64,000 nt of DNA. Source: Bacillota bacterium. Lineage in GTDB: Bacteria; Bacillota; Clostridia; Lachnospirales; Lachnospiraceae. Below the pieces are notes generated by a model, which saw only the letters and a program-made list of their open reading frames with translations, made no database searches and was not told the origin of the DNA. Each line of letters starts with the position of its first letter. The stretch's first letter is position 1. Location of the stretch: the NCBI GenBank assembly GCA_023435895.1, contig JAEZLH010000010.1, positions 62,001-126,000 of the forward strand. Reading direction: 5' to 3'. Position numbers and translations under genes: made by a program. Below, piece after piece: positions 53,766-61,845 of this stretch.

Positions 53766-53788
53766 ACATATAATACATATATATGATA
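53766..53788 (+). promoter_or_regulatory. Putative operator, ACATATAA class with wider spacing
   Basis: ACATATAATACATATATATGATA lies at the predicted start of transcription. It matches the 3734 copy over its first seventeen bases, then has two extra bases before TATGA. Same position relative to the -10 as the copies at 3734 and 14909. Confidence 0.45.
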
Positions 53789-53816
53789 AATGAATTAAAA
53801 TTGACTAGTAAACTAG

Positions 53817-53861
53817 AGGTTTTAACAAGCAAGGAACAATGCTGTTAAAATCTTTTTTTTT
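53817..53861 (+). terminator. Attenuator-like terminator in the NifB leader
   Basis: An 11-base stem (AGGTTTTAACA at 53817-53827 with TGTTAAAATCT at 53843-53853, one G-U pair) with a 15-base loop is followed by an unbroken run of T to 53861. It lies about 50 bases after the predicted start and 200 bases before the first gene, so transcripts should stop here unless something prevents it. Confidence 0.75.
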
Positions 53862-53870
53862 ATATCCAAA

Positions 53871-53960
53871 GGCTGTACTAAAGTAATGCGGTAAAGTGAT
53901 TGGCATAATCAATGGAAGTGCAGCCAGTGTAGCAGCCAAAATGATTTGTTGAATCATTCA
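53871..53960 (+). ncRNA. Structured leader segment before the NifB-like gene
   Basis: GGCTGTACT (53871-53879) pairs with AGTGCAGCC (53917-53925), enclosing a small hairpin TGAT-ATCA; AATGATT and AATCATT form another hairpin near 53940-53958. The pattern fits a structured RNA leader, but I see no match to the T-box, SAM, cobalamin or molybdenum-cofactor riboswitch cores. The rest up to 54061 holds only the ribosome site. Confidence 0.4.
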
Positions 53961-54061
53961 AAGCAAGCTATGAGGTAATGTCTAATCGTACAAAATAGGA
54001 AAGAAAAATACAATCAAAGTAACATAAAGCTTATATTTTATTCATGAAAAGAGGGAACGCT

Positions 54062-54943
54062 ATGGGTTTAACAGAACACGCTGACAGCAGGAACATCAGA
54101 GAGCTGCATCCTTGCTTTGGAGCTGCTAAAAATAAGGGAAGAATTCATTTGCCCGTATGTCCGGGATGTAATATTGAATGTAACTTCTGTGATAGAAAAA
54201 TTAATGATTTTGAGAAGCGTCCTGGAGTTGCAGCCTCAATTATCACGCCTTCCGAAGCAGCGGACATTGTTAAGAAAGCCAAAGAACTCAGCCCGGAGAT
54301 TACGGTAGTTGGTATTGCAGGACCGGGAGATACCCTTGCTTCAAATCGGGCATTGGAGACCTTTGAGTTAATTGATCAAACACATCCTGAGATGATCAAA
54401 TGTATGAGCACCAATGGCCTACTTCTTAAGGAACGGGCGGAAGAAGTAATTAAGGCGGGAATAAAGACACTAACCGTTACCGTGAATGCAGTTGATCCAG
54501 TCATTTTATCAAAAATCGTATCGAGTATCTTCTATCATGGTCAACGATATATCGGAGTGGAGGCCGCTAAAATTCTAATACACAATCAGCTGGAGGGAAT
54601 CAAAAAGGTGTCCGAAGCCGGCGTTACCGTTAAGGTAAACAGTGTTCTGATTACTGAAATCAACAGAGAACATATCAAAGTAATTGCAGAGACGGTCAGT
54701 AAGTATGGGGCTTCTTTGTATAATATTATTCCTTTAATTCCACAACACAAATTCAGTGAGTTGAAGGAGCCAGAATGCCCGGATATCGATGGAGCCAGAA
54801 GAGAGGCTGAAGCCTATATTGATGTATTCCGTCATTGTCAGCGTTGTAGGGCGGATGCAGCAGGAATCCCTGGAAAGACAGATATTTCGAAAGAACTTTA
54901 TGGCGGGAAAATAAATCCCAAGGAGACATTTTCCCATGGATGA
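54062..54943 (+). CDS. NifB-like radical SAM protein
   Basis: A 293-residue radical SAM enzyme of the NifB family, the short form without the C-terminal NifX domain. The opening HPCFGAAKNKGRIHLPVCPGC leads to the SAM cluster motif Cys36-x3-Cys40-x2-Cys43 (CNIECNFCDRK), followed by RPGV. Near the end HCQRCRADAAG supplies the two cysteines that hold a precursor cluster in NifB. NifB makes the carbide-centred 8Fe-9S cluster used by all nitrogenases and by methylthio-alkane reductase. Its presence says that the NifDK-like proteins here probably carry a NifB-co-derived cofactor rather than only simple 4Fe-4S clusters. ATG at 54062 has GAGGG upstream; one at 54044 has no site. Confidence 0.88.
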   Translation: MGLTEHADSRNIRELHPCFGAAKNKGRIHLPVCPGCNIECNFCDRKINDFEKRPGVAASIITPSEAADIVKKAKELSPEITVVGIAGPGDTLASNRALETFELIDQTHPEMIKCMSTNGLLLKERAEEVIKAGIKTLTVTVNAVDPVILSKIVSSIFYHGQRYIGVEAAKILIHNQLEGIKKVSEAGVTVKVNSVLITEINREHIKVIAETVSKYGASLYNIIPLIPQHKFSELKEPECPDIDGARREAEAYIDVFRHCQRCRADAAGIPGKTDISKELYGGKINPKETFSHG

Positions 54944-55106
54944 TGAAATGATGAAAAGGAAAGCTCTTAAGGAATGAAGTTAAAACGGAGGATTTATATG
55001 AGAATGATTCAATTACAATGCATACATGAGGGATATCGGGGTGATTTTTGTTAAAGCATGGAGCGTGTTACAAAAATAATCTTGTTTGTACAAGGAGAGG
55101 ATTTAT

Positions 55107-55484
55107 ATGGGGTATAAAATTGCAGTAGCCACCAGCGATGGAATACATATTGATTTACATTTTGGTCAAACAGAGGAATTCACAATTTATCAAATCTTTG
55201 AAGATGATCGTTATGAACGGATTGAAACCCGAAGGCTAGAGACAATTCAAGCGTGTTCTCACCAAAGTGCTTCCGGTTGTGGAGGTTGTGGAACCAAAAA
55301 AAGTAAAAATGAACGTGTATCTTTAATTGAAGATTGCCGCTGTGTGCTATGTGCAAAATGTGGATTGGGAACAGAGACAGAACTGGGTAAGCGTCATATT
55401 ACGTCCTTTGTCATAGAAAAAAAAATCGATGAGGCATTACCGAAGATTATTCGATATTATGGTGGGAAAGCAGAAAGAGGGTGA
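55107..55484 (+). CDS. NifX/NafY-like cofactor carrier protein
   Basis: A 125-residue protein of the dinitrogenase iron-molybdenum-cofactor-binding family. It opens YKIAVATSDGIHIDLHFGQTEEFTIYQI, the family signature with the HFGQ motif. A Cys-rich insert (CSHQSASGCGGCGTKK and CRCVLCAKCG) sits before the last strand and helix; plain NifX lacks it. It probably carries NifB-co or shields it between NifB and the D/K proteins, taking the place of missing NifEN. The start at 55107 has GGAG upstream. The next gene begins almost at its stop. Confidence 0.82.
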   Translation: MGYKIAVATSDGIHIDLHFGQTEEFTIYQIFEDDRYERIETRRLETIQACSHQSASGCGGCGTKKSKNERVSLIEDCRCVLCAKCGLGTETELGKRHITSFVIEKKIDEALPKIIRYYGGKAERG

Positions 55485-55489
55485 TAGCC

Positions 55490-56242
55490 ATGCTTCAAAT
55501 TGAACACATCTATAAGAACTTTGGGAAATTGGAAGTATTAAAAGATGTCAGTTTAACTATAAATCAAGGGGATGTTGTGGCAATCCTTGGACCTAGCGGT
55601 ACAGGAAAAACAACCTTGTTAAGAAGCATAAATTTTTTAACCAATGCGGATAACGGAACCATAACCATTGATGGTTATTCGGTGGATGTAAAGCATCACA
55701 GAAAGAAGAATGTGCTGGAATTAAGAAGAAAAACAGCAATGGTCTTTCAGCATTATAACCTGTTTCAACACAAGACCGTGGTGGAAAATGTAATGGAAGG
55801 GTTGATTATTGCAAAGAAGCTGCCAAAGAAAGAAGCCAGGGAAAGAGCACTTTTGGAACTGGAGAAAGTGGGGTTAAGTGATAAAACCAATTCCTATCCC
55901 TGTGCTTTATCAGGTGGACAGCAGCAAAGAGTAGGTATCGCCAGAGCACTGGCGCTAGATCCGAAGGTGTTATTGTTTGATGAACCGACCTCAGCCCTTG
56001 ATCCTGAGAAGGTGGGAGAAGTATTAGCAGTAATTCGCAAGGTTGCAAAAGAAGGTATCACAATGCTAATCGTTACCCATGAAGTGAACTTTGCGAGAAA
56101 TGTTGCGAATCGAATTATCTTCATGGACGGAGGAGAAATCGTGGAAGATGGCTCGCCCCAGGAAGTTTTTTTAAATCCGAAGGAGGAAAGAACGAAACAG
56201 TTTCTAAAGGGCTACAATGACGAATTTGTTTACACAATATGA
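55490..56242 (+). CDS. Polar amino acid ABC transporter ATPase (GlnQ/TcyN-like)
   Basis: A 250-residue importer ATPase of the polar-amino-acid group. Walker A is GPSGTGKTT, the Q-loop is MVFQHYNLFQHKT, the signature is LSGGQQQR, Walker B is VLLFDEPTSALDPE and the switch histidine lies in VTHEVNFAR. The ATG at 55490 is six bases after the NifX-like stop, with GAGGG upstream. Its two permeases and binding protein lie after the NifDK pair, so the transporter is split around the reductase genes in one operon. By context it may import a sulfur-containing amino acid or thioether. Confidence 0.88.
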   Translation: MLQIEHIYKNFGKLEVLKDVSLTINQGDVVAILGPSGTGKTTLLRSINFLTNADNGTITIDGYSVDVKHHRKKNVLELRRKTAMVFQHYNLFQHKTVVENVMEGLIIAKKLPKKEARERALLELEKVGLSDKTNSYPCALSGGQQQRVGIARALALDPKVLLFDEPTSALDPEKVGEVLAVIRKVAKEGITMLIVTHEVNFARNVANRIIFMDGGEIVEDGSPQEVFLNPKEERTKQFLKGYNDEFVYTI

Positions 56243-56260
56243 TTAAGGAGGTCATAGTGA

Positions 56261-57727
56261 ATGGGAATCAATTTGAGTTTACCGGAAGTAGAGCCTAGGG
56301 AACAAAGGCTGAACTCGATCTTATCCTTTCATGGTAAAGCAAGTGAACTTCATGAAAAGTCACTGGGCGGCAAACTGAAGGTCAAAGATAGAACATTCAG
56401 TCAGTGCGGAAGTTGTGCTTCGGGGAGTGCTTTTACTCTGAATGCGATTATTATCGATGCGGCAGTAGTGGTTCATGCACCAATCGGATGTGCCGGTGAT
56501 TTTGCGGGGCATAATCACGGACGTCACCAGGGGACGCTCCATAGGGGATTAAAATCCGATAACCTGAAGGCAATCAGTACTAATTTGGAGGAAAAGGACA
56601 CGATATATGGTGGATCAGCGAAGCTTCGGGAAGCCATTCATGAGGCATACAAAAGATTTTCACCCAAAGCAATCTTTGTAAACACCTCCTGTGCCTCCGG
56701 TATCATCGGGGAGGATATAGAGAGCGTTGCGGATGAGCTGGAAGAAGAATTGAATGTTAAAATTGTTCCTGTTTATTGTGAAGGCTTTAAATCGAAAATA
56801 TGGAGTACCGGATTTGATGCAACGGCACATGGAATAGTCAGAAAGCTGGTAAAGCCTGCAACAAAGAAGGAAGATACCATTGTTAACGTATTTAACTTTC
56901 AAGGAACACATTCTTTTACAGGAATTCTTGATAAGATCGGCTTAAAGCCAAGATATCTTTTTCCCTTTGCTACGGTGGAGGATTTAGAAAAAATGTCGGA
57001 AGCAGTGGCTTCCACTCATATCTGCGAAACACTGGGAACCTATGTATCAGCAGCATTAGAGAAGGAATTTGGGGTTCCGGAGGTAAAAGCACCAGTTCCC
57101 TACGGTATCCAGTGGACGGATGAATGGCTTAGAGATTTGGGAAGGATTACAAACAGGGAAGAATTAGTTGAGAAAGTAATTAAGGAAGAACATGAACGTA
57201 TCCAGCCAAAGCTTGAGGAGCTTCGCAAAGAATTAAAGGGGAAAAGGGTATACATTCTTGCCGGTGATTCGTTTGTTCATAGTATCGTAAGCTCCTGCAG
57301 ATCCCTTGATATGGATGTCGTTGGAGGAGTAGCCTTCCATCACGATCAGATTTATGACAATGATTACGGTGAAGTTAACAGCATCGGCAATATGATTAAA
57401 TATACCGGAGATGTGGAGAATTATACGGTTTGCAATATTCAGCCCTATGAGTTTGCCAACATTTTGAGAGAACTCAAGCCTGATTTATTGGTGGTAAGAC
57501 ATGGACATATTTCTACCGTGGGAAGTAAGCTTGGAATTCCATCCTTTCAAGTTTCGGATGCGAATCTGGGGATCGGCTACGATGGAGTGGTTGATCTTGG
57601 GTATAAATTGTACGAAACAATTAAGACCAAGCGAATGATTGAAACCATAGCAAAGCATGCGAAGCTGCCGTATACCAGCTGGTGGGATCAGCAGAATCCC
57701 TTCCTGTTCGAGCCTGGCGAAAAGTAA
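56261..57727 (+). CDS. NifD-like nitrogenase-type reductase subunit, copy 2
   Basis: A 488-residue alpha-subunit homologue. P-cluster cysteines are likely Cys52 (QCGSCASG), Cys77 (PIGCAGD) and Cys144 (TSCASGIIGED). CEGFKSKIWSTGFDATAH resembles the Anf/Vnf and Mar type subunits. Cys255 (STHICETLG) is 18 residues before the GVP motif, as is FeMo-co ligand Cys275 in NifD. The His442 site reads FQVSDANLGIGYDG, with no histidine. It is quite different from copy 1 at 6028, so the two should have different substrates. AGGAGG precedes the ATG. It is followed 41 bases later by its NifK partner. Confidence 0.87.
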   Translation: MGINLSLPEVEPREQRLNSILSFHGKASELHEKSLGGKLKVKDRTFSQCGSCASGSAFTLNAIIIDAAVVVHAPIGCAGDFAGHNHGRHQGTLHRGLKSDNLKAISTNLEEKDTIYGGSAKLREAIHEAYKRFSPKAIFVNTSCASGIIGEDIESVADELEEELNVKIVPVYCEGFKSKIWSTGFDATAHGIVRKLVKPATKKEDTIVNVFNFQGTHSFTGILDKIGLKPRYLFPFATVEDLEKMSEAVASTHICETLGTYVSAALEKEFGVPEVKAPVPYGIQWTDEWLRDLGRITNREELVEKVIKEEHERIQPKLEELRKELKGKRVYILAGDSFVHSIVSSCRSLDMDVVGGVAFHHDQIYDNDYGEVNSIGNMIKYTGDVENYTVCNIQPYEFANILRELKPDLLVVRHGHISTVGSKLGIPSFQVSDANLGIGYDGVVDLGYKLYETIKTKRMIETIAKHAKLPYTSWWDQQNPFLFEPGEK

Positions 57728-57768
57728 TAAGATTAAGACCGACAATGCTCGGTGGAATGGAGAGTAGA

Positions 57769-59127
57769 ATGAGTAGAGTAATTGAACAGCCCAGATATAC
57801 TTGCGCCCTTGGGGTACAGCAAAGTGTATTGGCGATTCCGAGAGCGATTCCAATTCTCCATAGCGGACCCGGTTGCAGCAGCAAGGTTTCTGCAATCAAA
57901 AATTCAGCCGGGCAGCAGGGAGAAGGCTATGCGGGGGGCGCACATGTTCCTTGCTCCAATGCTACGGAGAATGATGTTGTATTCGGAGGAGAACGCAGAT
58001 TACATGAAACAATCCGTGGTGCACTTAAGGTAATGGACGGGGATCTGTTTGTAGTATTAACCGGATGTACGGCGGATATTGTAGGCGATGATGTTCCCTC
58101 GGTAGTGAGTGAATATAAAGATGAGGGCTATCCCATTATCAATGTGGAAACCGGAGGATTTAAAGGAAATAACTACTTTGGGCATAACCTTTTTCTAAAA
58201 GAGATGATAGATCAATATATTGGCGAAGTAACTCAGGAGGTGAGAAAGGGATTGGTCAATGTGTTTTCCGTCATCCCTTATCAAAACCCCAATTGGAGAG
58301 GTGATCTTGAAGCTATCAAAAAGCTGCTGACTTCCATAGGGCTTGAGGTAAATATCCTGTTTGGTCATGAAAGTAAAGGAGTTAGTGAGTGGAAGGATAT
58401 CCCCAATGCACAGTTCAATTTGGTATTGTCCCCTTGGGTGGGGCTTGAGGCAGCAGAGTACTTACATAAAAAATTCAATACACCCTATCTCCACTATCCT
58501 GTTTTACCCATAGGAGCGGAAGAAACCTCCAGATTTTTAAGAACAGTCGGTGAATTTGGTGGTGTCGAGAAGGAAAAGGTGGACGCTGTCATCAGGGAGG
58601 AAGAAGAGCGGTTTTATAAATATTTTGTAGACACCGCGGATTTCTTTACAGAGATAAAGAACGGTCTTCCCTACGAACTGTATACGATTGCGGATTCTAC
58701 CTATGCCTTGGGAGTAAGTAAGTATTTAATCAATGAACTGGGATATACGCCAAAACGTGCTTTTCTGATTGATTTGGTACCGGAGCGTTATAAAGGCTTT
58801 ATCACAGAAGAATTTGAGAAACTGGACTCCGAGTATATTAATCATGTTCATTATGAGGAGGATGGAGGAAGGATTGAGGCAATTATCAGGGGAGATAAGA
58901 ACAGGCCTCAAAAAACTCTGATTTTGGGAAGTCAATGGGAAAATGATCTGGCAAAAGAAATCGAGGCAGCTATTACCTATCTTAGCATTCCGATTTTGGA
59001 GAATTTAATCTTAAATAAGTCCTATATTGGTTATTTTGGGGGGCTGCGACTGATTGAGGATATCTATACCAATATTATTGGAAATAAGAATTTTACCTCC
59101 AGATTCCGGGATCAAATTATTATCTAG
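57769..59127 (+). CDS. NifK-like nitrogenase-type reductase subunit, copy 2
   Basis: A 452-residue beta-subunit homologue with all three classical P-cluster cysteines: Cys36 (GPGCSSK), Cys62 (HVPCSNATEND, just before VFGG) and Cys100 (LTGCTADIVGDD). At the place of the shifted cysteine of copies 1 and 3 it has Ala55. I use the ATG at 57769, with GGAGAG upstream and homologous N-termini in the other copies (ERPRAFCALGG, DRPRYSCALGG, here EQPRYTCALGV); a longer frame from 57682 lies within the NifD-like gene. The stop is followed by a 173-base gap before the permease. Confidence 0.87.
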   Translation: MSRVIEQPRYTCALGVQQSVLAIPRAIPILHSGPGCSSKVSAIKNSAGQQGEGYAGGAHVPCSNATENDVVFGGERRLHETIRGALKVMDGDLFVVLTGCTADIVGDDVPSVVSEYKDEGYPIINVETGGFKGNNYFGHNLFLKEMIDQYIGEVTQEVRKGLVNVFSVIPYQNPNWRGDLEAIKKLLTSIGLEVNILFGHESKGVSEWKDIPNAQFNLVLSPWVGLEAAEYLHKKFNTPYLHYPVLPIGAEETSRFLRTVGEFGGVEKEKVDAVIREEEERFYKYFVDTADFFTEIKNGLPYELYTIADSTYALGVSKYLINELGYTPKRAFLIDLVPERYKGFITEEFEKLDSEYINHVHYEEDGGRIEAIIRGDKNRPQKTLILGSQWENDLAKEIEAAITYLSIPILENLILNKSYIGYFGGLRLIEDIYTNIIGNKNFTSRFRDQIII

Positions 59128-59300
59128 TCGGTGGGAAGGACGTATATGCGGAGTATACAAGGCCTGCAATAGCATTGTTTGGAATTAGCTATACTTAATC
59201 TTAGAGGTAGTTATGAAACACGATAATAATTATTGCATACATAATACCAACACGAAAAGTACTTCGCAATTACCTATTAATAAATGCAAGGAGGATGGGA

Positions 59301-60002
59301 ATGAGCTTTGATGTTGATTTTGCGGTGAACTTGTTCTGGAAGTCGTTGGGGGCTGCAAAAGTCACACTTTTAATCACCTTGGTGTCTCTGCTGTTAGGCT
59401 TGCCGTTGGCATTTGTGATTGCCATTATACGCCTGAAGAAAATTCTGATCTTAGATCAGATATCCCAAATATATTTGTCCTTTATCAGGGGAACGCCAAT
59501 GATTATTCAGATTTACATCATATTCTATCTGGTACCAGGGCTGTTGAAGGGAGTGTTCACAGATCTGCGAATCCCGGTTAACGTATATGATATGAATCCG
59601 ATTATTTATGCCTTTATTGTATTTACATTACATACGGCAGCATATTTGAGTGAGATTTTTCGGGCGGCTCTTGCCACAGTGGATAAAGGGCAAAGTGAGG
59701 CAGCTCTTGCCAGTGGGTTAAGCACCTTACAGGCATATAAAAGGATTATACTTCCGCAGGCATTTGTAGTAGCAATACCCAATATCTGCACCACCACGGT
59801 TGGAGTATTGAAGGGAACTTCATTGGTATTTGCAATGGCAATCAAAGATATCACTGCCACAGCAAGAGTAGAGGCAAATTCCAGTTATAAATTTGTGGAA
59901 GCCTATGTTGATATTTTGATTATTTATATTATCATCTGCTATTTAACGGAGAAGTTATTTAAATTAATAGAAAAACGAATCACAGTGTATCGAACCACAT
60001 AA
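59301..60002 (+). CDS. Polar amino acid ABC transporter permease, first
   Basis: A 233-residue permease with about five helices. It carries the amino-acid importer motifs FIRGTPMIIQIYIIFY and SEIFRAALATVDKGQSEAALASGLSTLQAYKRIILPQA. The ATG at 59301 is seven bases after AAGGAGG. It belongs with the ATPase at 55490 and the binding protein just downstream. In the gap before it (59128-59300) I see no clear promoter. Confidence 0.87.
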   Translation: MSFDVDFAVNLFWKSLGAAKVTLLITLVSLLLGLPLAFVIAIIRLKKILILDQISQIYLSFIRGTPMIIQIYIIFYLVPGLLKGVFTDLRIPVNVYDMNPIIYAFIVFTLHTAAYLSEIFRAALATVDKGQSEAALASGLSTLQAYKRIILPQAFVVAIPNICTTTVGVLKGTSLVFAMAIKDITATARVEANSSYKFVEAYVDILIIYIIICYLTEKLFKLIEKRITVYRTT

Positions 60003-60033
60003 TATAACCGCATTGTCGGGGAACGGAGAAATT

Positions 60034-60930
60034 ATGAAGAATAGATTTAAAATTATTACTGCAATCACTCTTATTTTAAGCATTACAACCCTGCTGTTTG
60101 CAGGATGCTCCAAATCAGAACCAACCTCCACGGGTACAAAGTCCACGGATAAACCGGCTTCGACACAAGCACCCGCAGGAGATAAGCCCAAGGTGGTAAA
60201 GGTAGTTACAAACAATAATTATTATCCTTTGACTTATTTGGATGAGAGTGGAAAGTTAGTAGGTTATGCCATTGATGTTGCTAATTTGGTGGATGAAGCA
60301 CTTCCGCAATATGAGTTTAATATTGAGCCATCTTCCGGTGATGCGATCTTGCTTGGTCTGGAAAGTGGAACCTATGATGTGGCAATCGGTGGATTCTATT
60401 GGAATCCGGATAGGGAAAAGAAATTCATTTATCCGGAATTTGATGGCGGCGGAATTGTTGGTGTAGTGGCAAAGAAAGAAAATTCAGATGTAAAGGATCT
60501 TTCAGCAGTAGCCACCAAAGGGTTGAAAGTTGCTCCTACGCTTGCAATTGGCGGTATTATCGGGGTGCTTAATAAATATAATGAGCAAAATCCTAACAAT
60601 AAAGTGAAGTTTGATACCATAGAGTCCAGAACGGAAGCAGATATCTGGAAGGGTATTTTAGATGGACGTTATGATGTGGATGTGGCGAATAAGCATACTT
60701 GGAACCAGATTGTAGCTACGGAGGAAGGAAAGAAATTTAAGGATGCTCTCGTCTTTAACAGCTTTACGGTTGTAAAATCCTATGACTTATTTAATAAGAG
60801 TCAAATTCAGCTAGCAACGGATTACAGCGAAGTAATTAAGAAGCTAAAGACAGACGGCACTCTCAGCAAGCTTTCCGAAAAGTGGTTTGGAGAGGATCTG
60901 TTCAAGCTGATTACGGACGATGATAAATAA
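60034..60930 (+). CDS. Amino acid ABC transporter substrate-binding lipoprotein
   Basis: A 298-residue lipoprotein with signal peptide and lipobox LFAGC (Cys24), a Thr/Ser-rich linker and a periplasmic-binding fold of the cystine/glutamine type: TNNNYYPLTYLDESGKLVGYAIDVA, then EPSSGDAILLGLESGTYDVAIGGFYW. The GLESGTYDVAI segment is typical of polar-amino-acid binding proteins. The aspartate and arginine that grip an alpha-amino acid are plausible but not certain by eye. The start at 60034 has ACGGAG upstream. Likely cargo is a sulfur amino acid or a related thioether. Confidence 0.87.
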   Translation: MKNRFKIITAITLILSITTLLFAGCSKSEPTSTGTKSTDKPASTQAPAGDKPKVVKVVTNNNYYPLTYLDESGKLVGYAIDVANLVDEALPQYEFNIEPSSGDAILLGLESGTYDVAIGGFYWNPDREKKFIYPEFDGGGIVGVVAKKENSDVKDLSAVATKGLKVAPTLAIGGIIGVLNKYNEQNPNNKVKFDTIESRTEADIWKGILDGRYDVDVANKHTWNQIVATEEGKKFKDALVFNSFTVVKSYDLFNKSQIQLATDYSEVIKKLKTDGTLSKLSEKWFGEDLFKLITDDDK

Positions 60931-61004
60931 AGGTGCAAGTTAGAACGATATAAAGTTTATGATTTTCTACCTGACATAAGGAAAGGATAGGAGGGGGTTA
61001 GGTG

Positions 61005-61694
61005 ATGTTTGATCTTGTATACTTTTTTAAAAGCTTGAAGCAATTGTTCCCATATATAGGAGGAGCTTTGGATATTATGGGAAGCTCGGTATTGTTTGGA
61101 ATATTGTGGGGAGGAGTTCTGGCATGGCTAAAACTTGGTAACAGTGCTGTTTTAAAAAGCTTTGCAAATACCTATACAACCATAATCCGCTGCACCCCCT
61201 CCATTGTTTTGCTTTATGTAATTTACTACGGTCTTCCCATGGGGTTAAACGCCTTAGGAGTCAATGATGACATAATGGGAAAACGGGAATATTTGATTTT
61301 GACCTTTGGAATGTTTTGTGGTGCCTCTCTGTCGGAGGTATTTCGAAGTGCATACTCCTCTATACCGATCGGGCAATATGAAGCAGGAGTGAGTATCGGG
61401 CTTACCAATTTTTCCGCATTTCGCAGAATCATTTTTCCACAGATGTTTCAGGTAACCCTCCCACCTCTTGGCAACACCATTATCGCCGTATTAAATGAGG
61501 CCTCCCTTGGTTTTGCCATAGGATATGTTGATATTATCGGAAGGGCGACCCTGTTCAGTCAACAAAATTACGGAACAAAGAATTTGGAGATTTTTCTAGC
61601 AGCGGCATTTCTTTATTGGATTTGCTCCATTGTAATTGGAAGAGTGGTAAGTATCATAGAGAAATATTATGGAAGATATAAAGTAGAATATTAA
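61005..61694 (+). CDS. Polar amino acid ABC transporter permease, second
   Basis: A 229-residue permease with about five helices, TIIRCTPSIVLLYVIYYGLP early and SEVFRSAYSSIPIGQYEAGVSIGLTNF as the coupling motif. It completes a transporter of two permeases, one ATPase and one binding protein. GGAGGGGG precedes the ATG at 61005; a GTG at 61002 is in frame. The following 151 bases carry only a weak promoter-like TTGTGA/TATACC pair. Confidence 0.86.
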   Translation: MFDLVYFFKSLKQLFPYIGGALDIMGSSVLFGILWGGVLAWLKLGNSAVLKSFANTYTTIIRCTPSIVLLYVIYYGLPMGLNALGVNDDIMGKREYLILTFGMFCGASLSEVFRSAYSSIPIGQYEAGVSIGLTNFSAFRRIIFPQMFQVTLPPLGNTIIAVLNEASLGFAIGYVDIIGRATLFSQQNYGTKNLEIFLAAAFLYWICSIVIGRVVSIIEKYYGRYKVEY

Positions 61695-61845
61695 CCTGAT
61701 TTAGAAAATGATGTAACCAATTTTTTAGCCACAGACCGACAGTTTTGTGAATGTGATAATTTTAATTATACCTTGTGGAATGAAATAAAGTAATGGTTAT
61801 CCAAAACAGACACTGTTAGATTTGTAAGGCAGAAGGGAGATACAT

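Noticed and set aside
53766..54061. T-box, SAM or cobalamin riboswitch in the NifB leader
   Set aside because: I could not find the conserved cores of these classes; only hairpins and an attenuator are supported.
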